Below are positions 1 through 5,522 of a DNA stretch of 5,807 nt, piece after piece. The stretch is taken from NCBI GenBank assembly GCA_016936335.1, contig JAFGXZ010000327.1, positions 1 to 5,807 of the forward strand, in the 5' to 3' direction. The DNA is from Fidelibacterota bacterium. GTDB taxonomy: Bacteria; Fidelibacterota; UBA2242. Each line of letters opens with the position of its first letter. Position 1 is the first letter of the stretch. The notes under the pieces were generated by a model, which made no database searches, was not told where the DNA came from, and saw nothing but the letters and a program-made list of their open reading frames with translations. The position numbers and the translations under genes are program-made.

Positions 1-766
1 GGTTAATTTGGGCACTGGTACGGCCAAAACGCCTTTCACGATTCTGATAACTCTCAACCGCCTCTAAAAGTTCCGCAATTCGGAATGCAGGCCAGTATAT
101 CGGTGTCACAAAGATTTCTGTATAGGCCAGTTGCCAAAGCAGGAAATTACTTATCCGCATTTCGCCACTGGTCCGAATCAAAAGATCAGGATCGGGTTTC
201 CCGACGGTATAAAGATAATTTGAAAACATTTCATCGTCGATTGATTCGATGGTAAACTTGCCATTTAACACATCTTTGGAAATGGCTTTTACGGCGTCAA
301 TAATTTCCTGACGACTTCCGTAACTCAGGGCCAAATTCAGGTTCAAACCGCTGTTATATTTGGTTTTCTCGACGCCTTCCAGTAACCCTTTCCGGGTTCC
401 TCGTGGTAAGTTATCAAGGTAGCCCATCAGTGTCAGACGGACATTGTTTTTATGAAGTTCATCCACTTCATTTCGAATAGTCTTCAAAAGCAAACTCATC
501 AGGGCTGAAACTTCGGATTTGGGTCTCGACCAGTTTTCAACTGAAAATGTATAAAGTGTCAGGACTTCAACACCCAGACGACCGCATTCCCGGACGACCT
601 CACGGACTGAATTGATACCCTCATTGTGACCGGCAACCCGGGGAAGCCCCCGCTCCTTGGCCCAGCGTCCATTCCCATCCATTATTATAGCAATATGCCT
701 GGGGATGTGGCCCCTTGAAAGAATATGTTGCCGTAAAACGTTTATTGTTTCGTCTGATTTTGTCAT
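1..766 (-). CDS. uppS: Undecaprenyl diphosphate synthase (isoprenyl transferase), 3' end cut by window edge
   Basis: This enzyme is a cis-prenyltransferase. It extends farnesyl diphosphate with eight isopentenyl diphosphates to make the C55 lipid carrier for peptidoglycan and other envelope polymers, at the cytoplasmic face of the membrane. 255 codons are visible and the frame is still open at base 1. The family is about 250 residues, so only a short tail is missing. Signature stretches I read: HIAIIMDGNGRWA at residues 24-36, with the Mg-binding Asp at D30, then LTLYTFSVENWSRP, LALSYGSRQEI, and DPDLLIRTSGEMRISNFLLWQ followed by NRERRFG near the end. The usual WPDF near the C-terminus reads WPAF here. 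The ATG at 764-766 leaves a normal short leader before the first motif. Its ribosome binding site is weak: only AAAGAA-like sequence precedes it. It is divergent from the response regulator gene. Function is confident from the family motifs. Confidence 0.96.
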   Translation of the reverse strand, partial: MTKSDETINVLRQHILSRGHIPRHIAIIMDGNGRWAKERGLPRVAGHNEGINSVREVVRECGRLGVEVLTLYTFSVENWSRPKSEVSALMSLLLKTIRNEVDELHKNNVRLTLMGYLDNLPRGTRKGLLEGVEKTKYNSGLNLNLALSYGSRQEIIDAVKAISKDVLNGKFTIESIDDEMFSNYLYTVGKPDPDLLIRTSGEMRISNFLLWQLAYTEIFVTPIYWPAFRIAELLEAVESYQNRERRFGRTSAQIN

Positions 767-792
767 AAAATTCTTTAAAAAATAGCTTACGG

Positions 793-821
793 AAGTTAAT
801 TTCAATCCTCTATAAAGTCAA
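793..821 (-). promoter_or_regulatory. Possible sigma-70-type promoter for uppS
   Basis: On the minus strand TTGACT (complement of 816-821) matches the -35 consensus in five of six positions. At a 17-base spacing it is followed by TAACTT (complement of 793-798), a poor -10 match. Transcription would start about 20 bases before the uppS ATG. The -35 abuts the palindrome at 822-842, which would suit an operator. The weak -10 keeps confidence low. Confidence 0.3.
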
Positions 822-842
822 TGGAAAACAGTACTGTTTCCA
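822..842. repeat. Near-perfect inverted repeat, operator-like
   Basis: The core ACAGTACTGT (828-837) is a perfect 10-base palindrome. Symmetry continues outward through TGGAA on the left and TTCCA on the right, with one extra A in the left arm, giving about ten paired positions per arm. It lies directly upstream of the candidate uppS -35 and has no run of T after it, so it looks more like a dimeric regulator's binding site than a terminator. The symmetry is seen directly; the function is inferred. Confidence 0.5.
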
Positions 843-896
843 GACGGGAATTTTGACAATGGGATGAAATTTAATCGAAGTATGCCCAAAATGGTT

Positions 897-912
897 AGTT
901 CAAGCCTGAACT
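897..912. repeat. Inverted repeat AGTTCA-N4-TGAACT
   Basis: Two perfect 6-base arms, AGTTCA (897-902) and TGAACT (907-912), flank AGCC. It lies mid-way in the divergent intergenic region, about 210 bases before the regulator start and 130 before the uppS start. It could be an operator or enhancer-type site. A 6-base dyad can occur by chance in a region this size, so only the symmetry itself is certain. Confidence 0.35.
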
Positions 913-943
913 TGCAAAATATATTCATTATTTAAAAATATTC

Positions 944-953
944 CCAAATTTGG
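944..953. repeat. Perfect 10-base palindrome CCAAATTTGG
   Basis: CCAAATTTGG reads the same on both strands and lies in AT-rich sequence about 40 bases upstream of the candidate -35 of the response regulator gene. It could be a protein-binding site. There is no extended stem, so a structural RNA role is unlikely. Confidence 0.3.
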
Positions 954-990
954 TAATGAAAGGATTAATTAATTCAAATTTCTATCAGTT

Positions 991-1018
991 TTGAAAAATC
1001 CTGTTGTATAAATATAAG
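991..1018 (+). promoter_or_regulatory. Possible sigma-70-type promoter for the response regulator gene
   Basis: TTGAAA (991-996) and TATAAG (1013-1018) are separated by 16 bases, each with one or two mismatches to consensus, behind AT-rich sequence that could act as an UP element. An overlapping TATAAA at 1007-1012 is a competing -10. The start would be near 1025, giving a leader of about 100 bases. AT-rich sequence throws up such matches easily. Confidence 0.35.
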
Positions 1019-1111
1019 GGACTGACTATATTTGTTCACATATGAGAAAGAGGAAACATCGAATCAATACCCTAATTATCCGGACGGTTTGAGAGGAATA
1101 ATCTTGTTATC

Positions 1112-1116
1112 GGGAG
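1112..1116 (+). promoter_or_regulatory. Ribosome binding site of the response regulator gene
   Basis: GGGAG lies seven bases before the ATG at 1124. This is good Shine-Dalgarno spacing and fixes the start, which also places the first beta strand of the receiver domain (RILIAD) at residues 4-9, as usual for the family. Confidence 0.75.
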
Positions 1117-1123
1117 TAATTTT

Positions 1124-2470
1124 ATGAACAGCAGAATATTGATCGCAGATAATGATCGCGACATTCGGGAATCACTGGCATATGTTTTAACTGAAAACGA
1201 TTTTATCTGTGTCAAGGTCAGCGATGGCGATGAAGCAATTCGGAAAATCAAGGAAGACAACTTTGATATTCTGATTGTGGATGTAAAACTCCCCAAATGG
1301 GATGGAATTCAGGTACTGGATAAAGTGTGTAAAGTTAGTCCGAAGACCATGACGATGATGATCACCGCATCTGCAACCGTCGAAACGGCAATCGAAGCAT
1401 TACGAAAAGGTGCGATTGATTATCTGACCAAACCTCTTGATTATAACGATGTCGTTGAGCGTGTCCGAAAAATGCGTAAACTGCAACTCATTATGCTGGA
1501 GAATCAATATTTAAAACAGGAGATTCACTCCAAATACAACCAGAACCTGATCATTGGTGAGAGTTCGGCCATGCAGAACGTTTATTCCATGATTAATAAA
1601 GTAGCCCATTCATCATCGAATATTCTTATTACCGGGAAAAGCGGCACAGGTAAGGAACTGGTTGCCCGGGCTATTCATCAGAACAGCCCGCGTGCCGAAG
1701 CCCCATTCGTACCGATCAATTGCGGGGCAATTCCCGAGAATCTTTTCGAGAGTGAACTGTTTGGGTTCAAGAAGGGATCATTCACCGGCGCCATTATGGA
1801 TAAAGATGGCGTCTTCCGAGCCGCCAACGGCGGGACATTGTTTCTCGATGAGGTGGGGGAAATACCTGTTCATATTCAGGTTAAACTTTTACGTGCTATT
1901 GAAGAAAAAGAGATTAAACCCATTGGCAGTCCGTCATCCTTGAAGGTCGATGCCAGGATTCTTTCGGCAACAAACAAAGACCTGCAAAAGGAGATTGAAG
2001 AGGGCAATTTTCGCGAAGATCTTTATTATCGCTTGAATATTATCGACATTCATCTGCCTTCGCTAAGTGAGCGTCGTGACGATATTCCACTGCTGGTCAA
2101 TCACTTCATCAGTAAATACAACCAGGAACTCAAACGGAAAGTCCTGGGTGTTGACAATGAAACTATGAAAGTGCTGATGAACCACAAGTGGAAAGGTGAA
2201 GTCCGGGAACTGGAAAATATCATCGAGCGGGCTGTATTGTTATGCGAAGGTGAATGCATTACCCTGAAGGATTTACCGCCTAACGCATTCGTGGGTGTTT
2301 CAATGGAGTACGCGGACGATCTGAAAACCTCGGTTCGCAATTTTGAGAAACAGCATATTCTTTCGATTCTCAAGAGGGTCGATAACGATAAAAACAAATG
2401 TGCGGAAATCATCGGCATTGGCCTGTCATCTCTCTATCGTAAGATCGATGAACTGGGTATAAAACTGTAA
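1124..2470 (+). CDS. Sigma-54-dependent response regulator (NtrC/AtoC family), orphan in this window
   Basis: This is a two-component regulator that, when phosphorylated, would form an ATPase ring and open sigma-54 RNA polymerase promoters. The 448-residue length is typical. Receiver domain, about 1-120: acidic D9 and D11, phospho-acceptor D53 (VDVKLP), T81 and K103 before P104. A probable helical linker spans 110-140. AAA+ domain, about 142-370: Walker A GKSGTGKE at 171-178, sigma-54-contacting loop GSFTGA at 218-223 (usually GAFTGA), Walker B LFLDEV at 239-244, FREDLYYRLN at 296-305 with the arginine-finger region, and sensor II GEVRELEN (usually GNVRELEN). A Fis-type helix-turn-helix fills the last 45 residues (NKCAEIIGIGLSSLYRKIDELGI). 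No histidine kinase gene is adjacent, so the signal and targets are unknown. The phosphoesterase gene follows after 49 bases and may be co-transcribed. Confidence 0.95.
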   Translation: MNSRILIADNDRDIRESLAYVLTENDFICVKVSDGDEAIRKIKEDNFDILIVDVKLPKWDGIQVLDKVCKVSPKTMTMMITASATVETAIEALRKGAIDYLTKPLDYNDVVERVRKMRKLQLIMLENQYLKQEIHSKYNQNLIIGESSAMQNVYSMINKVAHSSSNILITGKSGTGKELVARAIHQNSPRAEAPFVPINCGAIPENLFESELFGFKKGSFTGAIMDKDGVFRAANGGTLFLDEVGEIPVHIQVKLLRAIEEKEIKPIGSPSSLKVDARILSATNKDLQKEIEEGNFREDLYYRLNIIDIHLPSLSERRDDIPLLVNHFISKYNQELKRKVLGVDNETMKVLMNHKWKGEVRELENIIERAVLLCEGECITLKDLPPNAFVGVSMEYADDLKTSVRNFEKQHILSILKRVDNDKNKCAEIIGIGLSSLYRKIDELGIKL

Positions 2471-2500
2471 TATGAACTAAAAATCACTGATTCTATCCGA

Positions 2501-2516
2501 GATAAGCAATTTTATC
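2501..2516 (+). other. Small inverted repeat GATAA-N6-TTATC before the phosphoesterase start
   Basis: GATAA (2501-2505) pairs with TTATC (2512-2516), ending three bases before the ATG at 2520. It sits where a Shine-Dalgarno sequence would be expected, and none is present. It is too short and AT-rich to be a convincing terminator. It could slightly modulate initiation or be chance. Confidence 0.2.
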
Positions 2517-2519
2517 CTT

Positions 2520-3302
2520 ATGTTAGCCCGCCATTGCCAAAACAATCTGCAAAAAATAGCCATAGTATCTGACATCCACGGAAATATTATAGCACTTGAA
2601 AAAGTTGTCGCTGATATTGAAGCGAGACAGGTGGATTGTGTCTTCAATCTCGGTGACCATATTTCTGGGCCCTTGTATCCAAAAGAAACTCTCCAATTTT
2701 TAATGAGACAAGACTGGGTTCACATATTGGGTAATCATGACAGACAGTTGATAAGCCAAAACCCTCAGCAACATGGACATTCCGATAAATATGCGTTCAG
2801 TTTTTTAAATGATACGGATTTGAGTTGGTTCAGGGCTTTGCCAGCCAACACAATGATAAACAATCAGTTATTTCTGTTTCATGGTACACCATCGAACGAC
2901 ACAACATATCTTTTGGAAACTGTCGAACATGGAAGGGCAAGGTTAGCGACGCAGTCAGAGATTAATCAAAGGCTCAATGGGACAATATCTCAAATTATGC
3001 TCTGTGGCCATACTCACATTCCAAGAATCATTGAAACATCTCAGGGGGTTCTGATTATCAATCCTGGTAGTGTGGGACTTCCTGCCTACGATGATGTAGT
3101 TCCAGAATATCATGTAATGGAAACTGGTTCACACCACGCTCGTTATGCAATTTTGGAGTATAAGAATGGTAATTGGCAAGCAGAATTAATTGCTGTTTCT
3201 TATGATTATAAACAAGCCGCTGAACAGGCTCGAAAAAATGGTCGTCCCGATTGGGAATATGGTATCAAAACGGGTTTTATGCCTTGTACGAAAGCAGGCT
3301 GA
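2520..3302 (+). CDS. Calcineurin-like metallophosphoesterase, YfcE/MJ0936-type
   Basis: This is a 260-residue cytoplasmic phosphoesterase of the two-metal calcineurin fold. All core motifs are present in order: SDIHGN at 17-22 (D18, H20), LGD at 44-46 (D46), GNHD at 71-74 (N72, H73), HG at 121-122, GHTH at 163-166 and NPGSVGLP at 181-188. These supply the ligands for a di-metal site, so it should be an active phosphodiesterase or phosphatase. The substrate cannot be read from sequence; relatives include small phosphodiesterases and nucleotidases. No signal peptide or membrane segment is seen. The ATG at 2520 lacks a clear ribosome binding site. It leaves a 12-residue leader before the usual KIAIVSDIHGN, so the annotated start is uncertain. 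One sample line counts about 38% GC against about 47% for one in the regulator, which may mean a separate origin. Confidence 0.88.
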   Translation: MLARHCQNNLQKIAIVSDIHGNIIALEKVVADIEARQVDCVFNLGDHISGPLYPKETLQFLMRQDWVHILGNHDRQLISQNPQQHGHSDKYAFSFLNDTDLSWFRALPANTMINNQLFLFHGTPSNDTTYLLETVEHGRARLATQSEINQRLNGTISQIMLCGHTHIPRIIETSQGVLIINPGSVGLPAYDDVVPEYHVMETGSHHARYAILEYKNGNWQAELIAVSYDYKQAAEQARKNGRPDWEYGIKTGFMPCTKAG

Positions 3303-3471
3303 CACTACTTGCGCACAGACGCGGAACGGGCTGCGACTTCCTGCCAGTATTTCAGTACTTTTAGATGAATTCTTCCTTTGGTATTTATCCGCGAAATCCG
3401 CCTTGCGCCGGTAAAGCCAGTTGATACAAAACCTGACAATAATTTTGATCGGGAACAGTAATATTTATCGT
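3303..3471. other. Convergent non-coding gap with residue-like sequence
   Basis: The plus-strand phosphoesterase and the minus-strand mmdB end on either side of these 169 bases. I see no credible gene and no classic GC-rich hairpin with a T-run for either direction. Positions 3387-3402 carry a short direct repeat, ATCCGCG then ATCCGCC nine bases apart. On the minus strand a frame stays open from about 3460 to a stop at 3305-3307 but has no ATG or ribosome binding site. The stretch may be a degraded gene end or a dispersed intergenic repeat. Confidence 0.4.
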
Positions 3472-3492
3472 TTACCTGAATATTGCGATAAA
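3464..3492 (-). terminator. Weak inverted repeat spanning the mmdB stop codon
   Basis: TTTATCG (3464-3470) and CGATAAA (3486-3492) form a 7-base stem with a 15-base loop across the end of mmdB. It is the only dyad I found at the convergent junction. The stem is AT-rich, the loop is long and no U-tract follows on either strand, so a role as operon terminator is only a possibility. Confidence 0.2.
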
Positions 3493-4641
3493 CACTCCCG
3501 CCGCAATCGCCGAACCGATCACGCCAGCGACATTGGGCGCCATGGCATGAAACAGCAGATAGTTATCTTTATCATATTGACGGGCAAAGTGTTGGACCAC
3601 TCTTGCGGAGTCCGGTACCGCTGAAACCCCGGCAGCCCCGATCAGCGGATTAATTTTTTCCTTGAGAAACAGGTTCATGAATTTGGCAAATACTAATCCG
3701 CCAAACGTGGCGATGCTGAATGAGAAAAGCCCCAGGAAAAATATCCCAAGCGCTTTTGGAGTCAGAAATCCGACATTGATGCCATCCACGTAGCGACTGG
3801 CCTGAGTAGATGCGCCAACGGCAAAAGACAGCAATATTGTACAAATATTCAGCAATGAATTGCCGGCGGTTTTACTGAGACGGTCGGTGACACCACTTTC
3901 CTTAAGTAAATTGCCCAGCATCAGCATACCCACAAGCGGCAGAGAGCCGGGGGCGATCAAAGCGGCGACAATGACCACGATAATGGGAAAGAGAATTTTT
4001 TCCCGAGAGCTTACCCGGCGAGCGGGTTTCATCCGGATTCGGCGTTCTTTTTCACTGATCAGTAATTTCATGATCGGCGGTTGAATTAAGGGCACAAGAG
4101 CCATGTAAGAATAGGCCGCAATAGCGATCGGTCCCAGCAGGTGTGGCGCCAATTGCGACGACAGAAAAATCGACGTAGGCCCGTCAGCCCCACCGATAAT
4201 TCCGATTGATGCTGCTTCTAAATTCGTGAATCCGAGCATTAATGCTCCTAGATACGTGACAAAAATACCCACCTGAGCTGCGGCTCCCAGGAGCACGGAT
4301 TTGGGATTGGATATGAGAGATGAAAAATCGGTCATGGCGCCGATACCAAGAAAAATCAAGGGTGGAAAAATTCCCGAAGTAACGCCATAATATATCAGGC
4401 TGAAAACACTATTTTGCGGAGCGCCGTTGGCCACAGTGTCATAAACACCCAAAGGTAATCCGGAAATGTAGGGAATATTGCCGACGATGACCCCAAATCC
4501 GATGGGAAGCAGGAGCAGGGGTTCGTATTTTTTTACGATTGCCAGGTAGATTGCGACACAGCCAACCACAATCATAATCACATTGCCCCATTGCAGGTTT
4601 GCAAAGCCGGTAGTTTCGATAATCTGAAGAATCATATCCAT
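3472..4641 (-). CDS. mmdB: Na+-translocating methylmalonyl-CoA decarboxylase, beta subunit
   Basis: This integral membrane subunit decarboxylates carboxybiotin and couples that to Na+ export. At 389 residues it fits the GcdB/MmdB branch, shorter than Klebsiella OadB. It is strongly hydrophobic with many membrane segments. Key stretches: GGADGPT at 150-156, with D153 corresponding to the essential Na+-site Asp of OadB; YSYMALVPLIQPPIMK at 177-192; a basic cytoplasmic loop at about 197-214; and NPLIGAAGVSAVPDSARVVQ at 331-350. N331 and S340 lie nine residues apart, as do the essential Asn and Ser of Klebsiella OadB. The ATG at 4639-4641 has GGGAG nine bases upstream, favouring it over the Met codon two codons later. 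It is the last gene of the operon, 13 bases after mmdC. The subunit alone cannot tell oxaloacetate, glutaconyl-CoA and methylmalonyl-CoA enzymes apart; the neighbouring alpha subunit decides. Confidence 0.95.
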   Translation of the reverse strand: MDMILQIIETTGFANLQWGNVIMIVVGCVAIYLAIVKKYEPLLLLPIGFGVIVGNIPYISGLPLGVYDTVANGAPQNSVFSLIYYGVTSGIFPPLIFLGIGAMTDFSSLISNPKSVLLGAAAQVGIFVTYLGALMLGFTNLEAASIGIIGGADGPTSIFLSSQLAPHLLGPIAIAAYSYMALVPLIQPPIMKLLISEKERRIRMKPARRVSSREKILFPIIVVIVAALIAPGSLPLVGMLMLGNLLKESGVTDRLSKTAGNSLLNICTILLSFAVGASTQASRYVDGINVGFLTPKALGIFFLGLFSFSIATFGGLVFAKFMNLFLKEKINPLIGAAGVSAVPDSARVVQHFARQYDKDNYLLFHAMAPNVAGVIGSAIAAGVFIAIFR

Positions 4642-4650
4642 TACAATTTA

Positions 4651-4655
4651 CTCCC
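4651..4655 (-). promoter_or_regulatory. Ribosome binding site of mmdB touching the mmdC stop
   Basis: On the minus strand GGGAG starts with the last base of the mmdC stop codon TAG (complement of 4655-4657) and lies nine bases before the mmdB ATG. Ribosomes finishing mmdC would be placed to start mmdB, so the two subunits are probably made by coupled translation. Confidence 0.7.
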
Positions 4656-5131
4656 TATGCCAGTTCAATCAGGACGTCGCCTTCGTTTACCGAATCACCC
4701 TCTTTAATCAAAATGGATTTGACCGTACCATTTGCGGGTGCCTGGACATCGTTTTCCATTTTCATGGCTTCCATCACTACCAGATTCTGCCCTGCCTTGA
4801 TCGCATCGCCGGGTTTTACATGGATTTTCAGAATTAACCCCGGGAGCGGCGCAACAATTGACGACCCGCTGACGACGGGTAGTGGTTTTTTAGGTGCCGG
4901 ACCGGTTGATACAGTTGGGACAATATTTATGGCCGGAGATGGTGAGACAATTGCTGGTTCAACGACGTTTTTAGGCTGAAGGTCGGATACCTGCTCGATA
5001 CCGAGATCTTTAAGCCCGACTGTATAGGTTTTATCATTAAACGTAACGACCGCTTCATAGGCGTTGAATTCGTTGATTGTAACTGAATAGTCTTTTCCGT
5101 TTATCTCCAGTTTCAGGGTTTTCTCTCTCAT
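4655..5131 (-). CDS. mmdC: Biotin carboxyl carrier subunit of methylmalonyl-CoA decarboxylase (gamma)
   Basis: This is the mobile biotin carrier that shuttles CO2 from the carboxyltransferase to the membrane beta subunit. It has 158 residues in three parts. An N-terminal domain (about 4-45) contains two similar strands, INGKDYSVTI at 10-19 and FNDKTYTVGL at 31-40. A Pro/Ala/Val-rich flexible linker covers about 52-90. The biotinyl/lipoyl fold (about 92-158) carries EAMKMEN at 121-127, with K124 the lysine to be biotinylated by a biotin ligase encoded elsewhere. The hinge glycines and the closing GDSVNEGDVLIELA are typical. The ATG at 5129-5131 is preceded by AAGG at an 8-base spacing. It starts 13 bases after mmdD and ends 13 bases before mmdB. 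Similar carriers serve oxaloacetate and glutaconyl-CoA decarboxylases; the operon context makes this the methylmalonyl-CoA type. Confidence 0.94.
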   Translation of the reverse strand: MREKTLKLEINGKDYSVTINEFNAYEAVVTFNDKTYTVGLKDLGIEQVSDLQPKNVVEPAIVSPSPAINIVPTVSTGPAPKKPLPVVSGSSIVAPLPGLILKIHVKPGDAIKAGQNLVVMEAMKMENDVQAPANGTVKSILIKEGDSVNEGDVLIELA

Positions 5132-5144
5132 GGAATATACCTTT

Positions 5145-5510
5145 TTATGTCCGTTTATTAATGTTCAACCGCTGTCCGTATTTCTGACCGCTTTTCCAGA
5201 CAGGTTGCTGCTCGCCGCGTTTAAAAGTGATCTGGGTTTGCAGCGTTTCGAAATGGATCTTCCGGTAAATTTCAATCGCCGTCGCAATCGCGACCAATTC
5301 ATCATCCGCCAATTGAAGAACTTTCTTTGCACTGACTGACTGAGGATTATCAGTGGGTGAAACCGCGGTTTCCGGTTGACGATGCAACCGTTCAAAAATT
5401 TTATTGAATAGGTGGATTGTGACTGCAATCAGAATCAGGCCGGCGAAAACAACAATGATCCCACTCAATGCAATATTGAATCCGTTGTTTTGAATAATGT
5501 TGTCGATCAT
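5145..5510 (-). CDS. mmdD: Methylmalonyl-CoA decarboxylase delta subunit (OadG-like membrane anchor)
   Basis: This small membrane protein joins the soluble carboxyltransferase to the membrane pump and is needed for complex assembly. Its 121 residues hold one membrane helix at about 12-34 (IALSGIIVVFAGLILIAVTIHLF) with the G-x-x-x-VF-x-GL pattern of the OadG/MmdD family. A charged, Pro/Ser-containing linker covers about 40-62, a probable helix at 64-88 (LADDELVAIATAIEIYRK), and a basic C-terminus ending WKSGQKYGQRLNINKR, as in decarboxylase delta subunits that bind the alpha subunit. The ATG at 5508-5510 has TAGGAG six bases upstream, made partly of the mmdA stop codon. The family diverges quickly, so the call rests on the helix, the tail motif and its place between mmdA and mmdC. 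Confidence 0.88.
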   Translation of the reverse strand: MIDNIIQNNGFNIALSGIIVVFAGLILIAVTIHLFNKIFERLHRQPETAVSPTDNPQSVSAKKVLQLADDELVAIATAIEIYRKIHFETLQTQITFKRGEQQPVWKSGQKYGQRLNINKRT

Positions 5511-5516
5511 TATTGT

Positions 5517-5522
5517 CTCCTA
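5517..5522 (-). promoter_or_regulatory. Ribosome binding site of mmdD built on the mmdA stop codon
   Basis: On the minus strand TAGGAG contains the mmdA stop TAG (complement of 5520-5522) and runs straight into the Shine-Dalgarno GGAG (5517-5520), six bases before the mmdD ATG. This fixes the mmdD start and implies translational coupling of the alpha and delta subunits. Confidence 0.75.

Larger units (their letters stand above)
767..1123. promoter_or_regulatory. Divergent intergenic region between uppS and the response regulator gene
   Basis: These 357 bases contain no credible gene. The stretch is clearly AT-rich, especially 915-1020. It must hold the promoters of both divergent genes. It contains three dyad-symmetric sequences (822-842, 897-912, 944-953), a possible uppS promoter near 793-821 and a possible regulator-gene promoter at 991-1018, each listed separately. 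I looked for the sigma-54 pattern (GG, ten bases, GC within the TGGCAC/TTGC context) on both strands and found no good match, so the regulator does not obviously control its own gene through sigma-54. Confidence 0.7.

Noticed and set aside
901..916. Possible sigma-54 promoter ending in CTTGCA
   Set aside because: TTGC is present at 912-915, but the required GG eleven to twelve bases upstream is AA. Only half the signature matches.
1042..1092. Sixteen-residue, very basic open frame ahead of the response regulator gene
   Set aside because: It begins with ATG but has no ribosome binding site in front, and the sequence lies in what should be the leader of the regulator gene. Such short frames arise by chance, and I saw no attenuator-like hairpins around it.
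1662..1943. Plus-strand 93-residue frame inside the response regulator
   Set aside because: It overlaps the AAA+ core, whose Walker A, GSFTGA and Walker B motifs lie in the main frame. The alternative translation has no family character.
3190..3414. Plus-strand 74-residue open frame overlapping the end of the phosphoesterase
   Set aside because: Its first half is an out-of-frame shadow of the phosphoesterase gene, which has intact motifs in its own frame. Its second half is not recognisable, so it does not indicate a frameshift.
3305..3439. Minus-strand 44-residue frame starting at TTG in the convergent gap
   Set aside because: It has no Shine-Dalgarno at the right distance, no ATG and no recognisable family. 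It is kept only as a note on the gap.
5165..5428. Minus-strand 87-residue frame inside mmdD
   Set aside because: It is another frame of mmdD. It lacks a ribosome binding site and the OadG-like features, and mmdD in its own frame is well supported by motifs and spacing.
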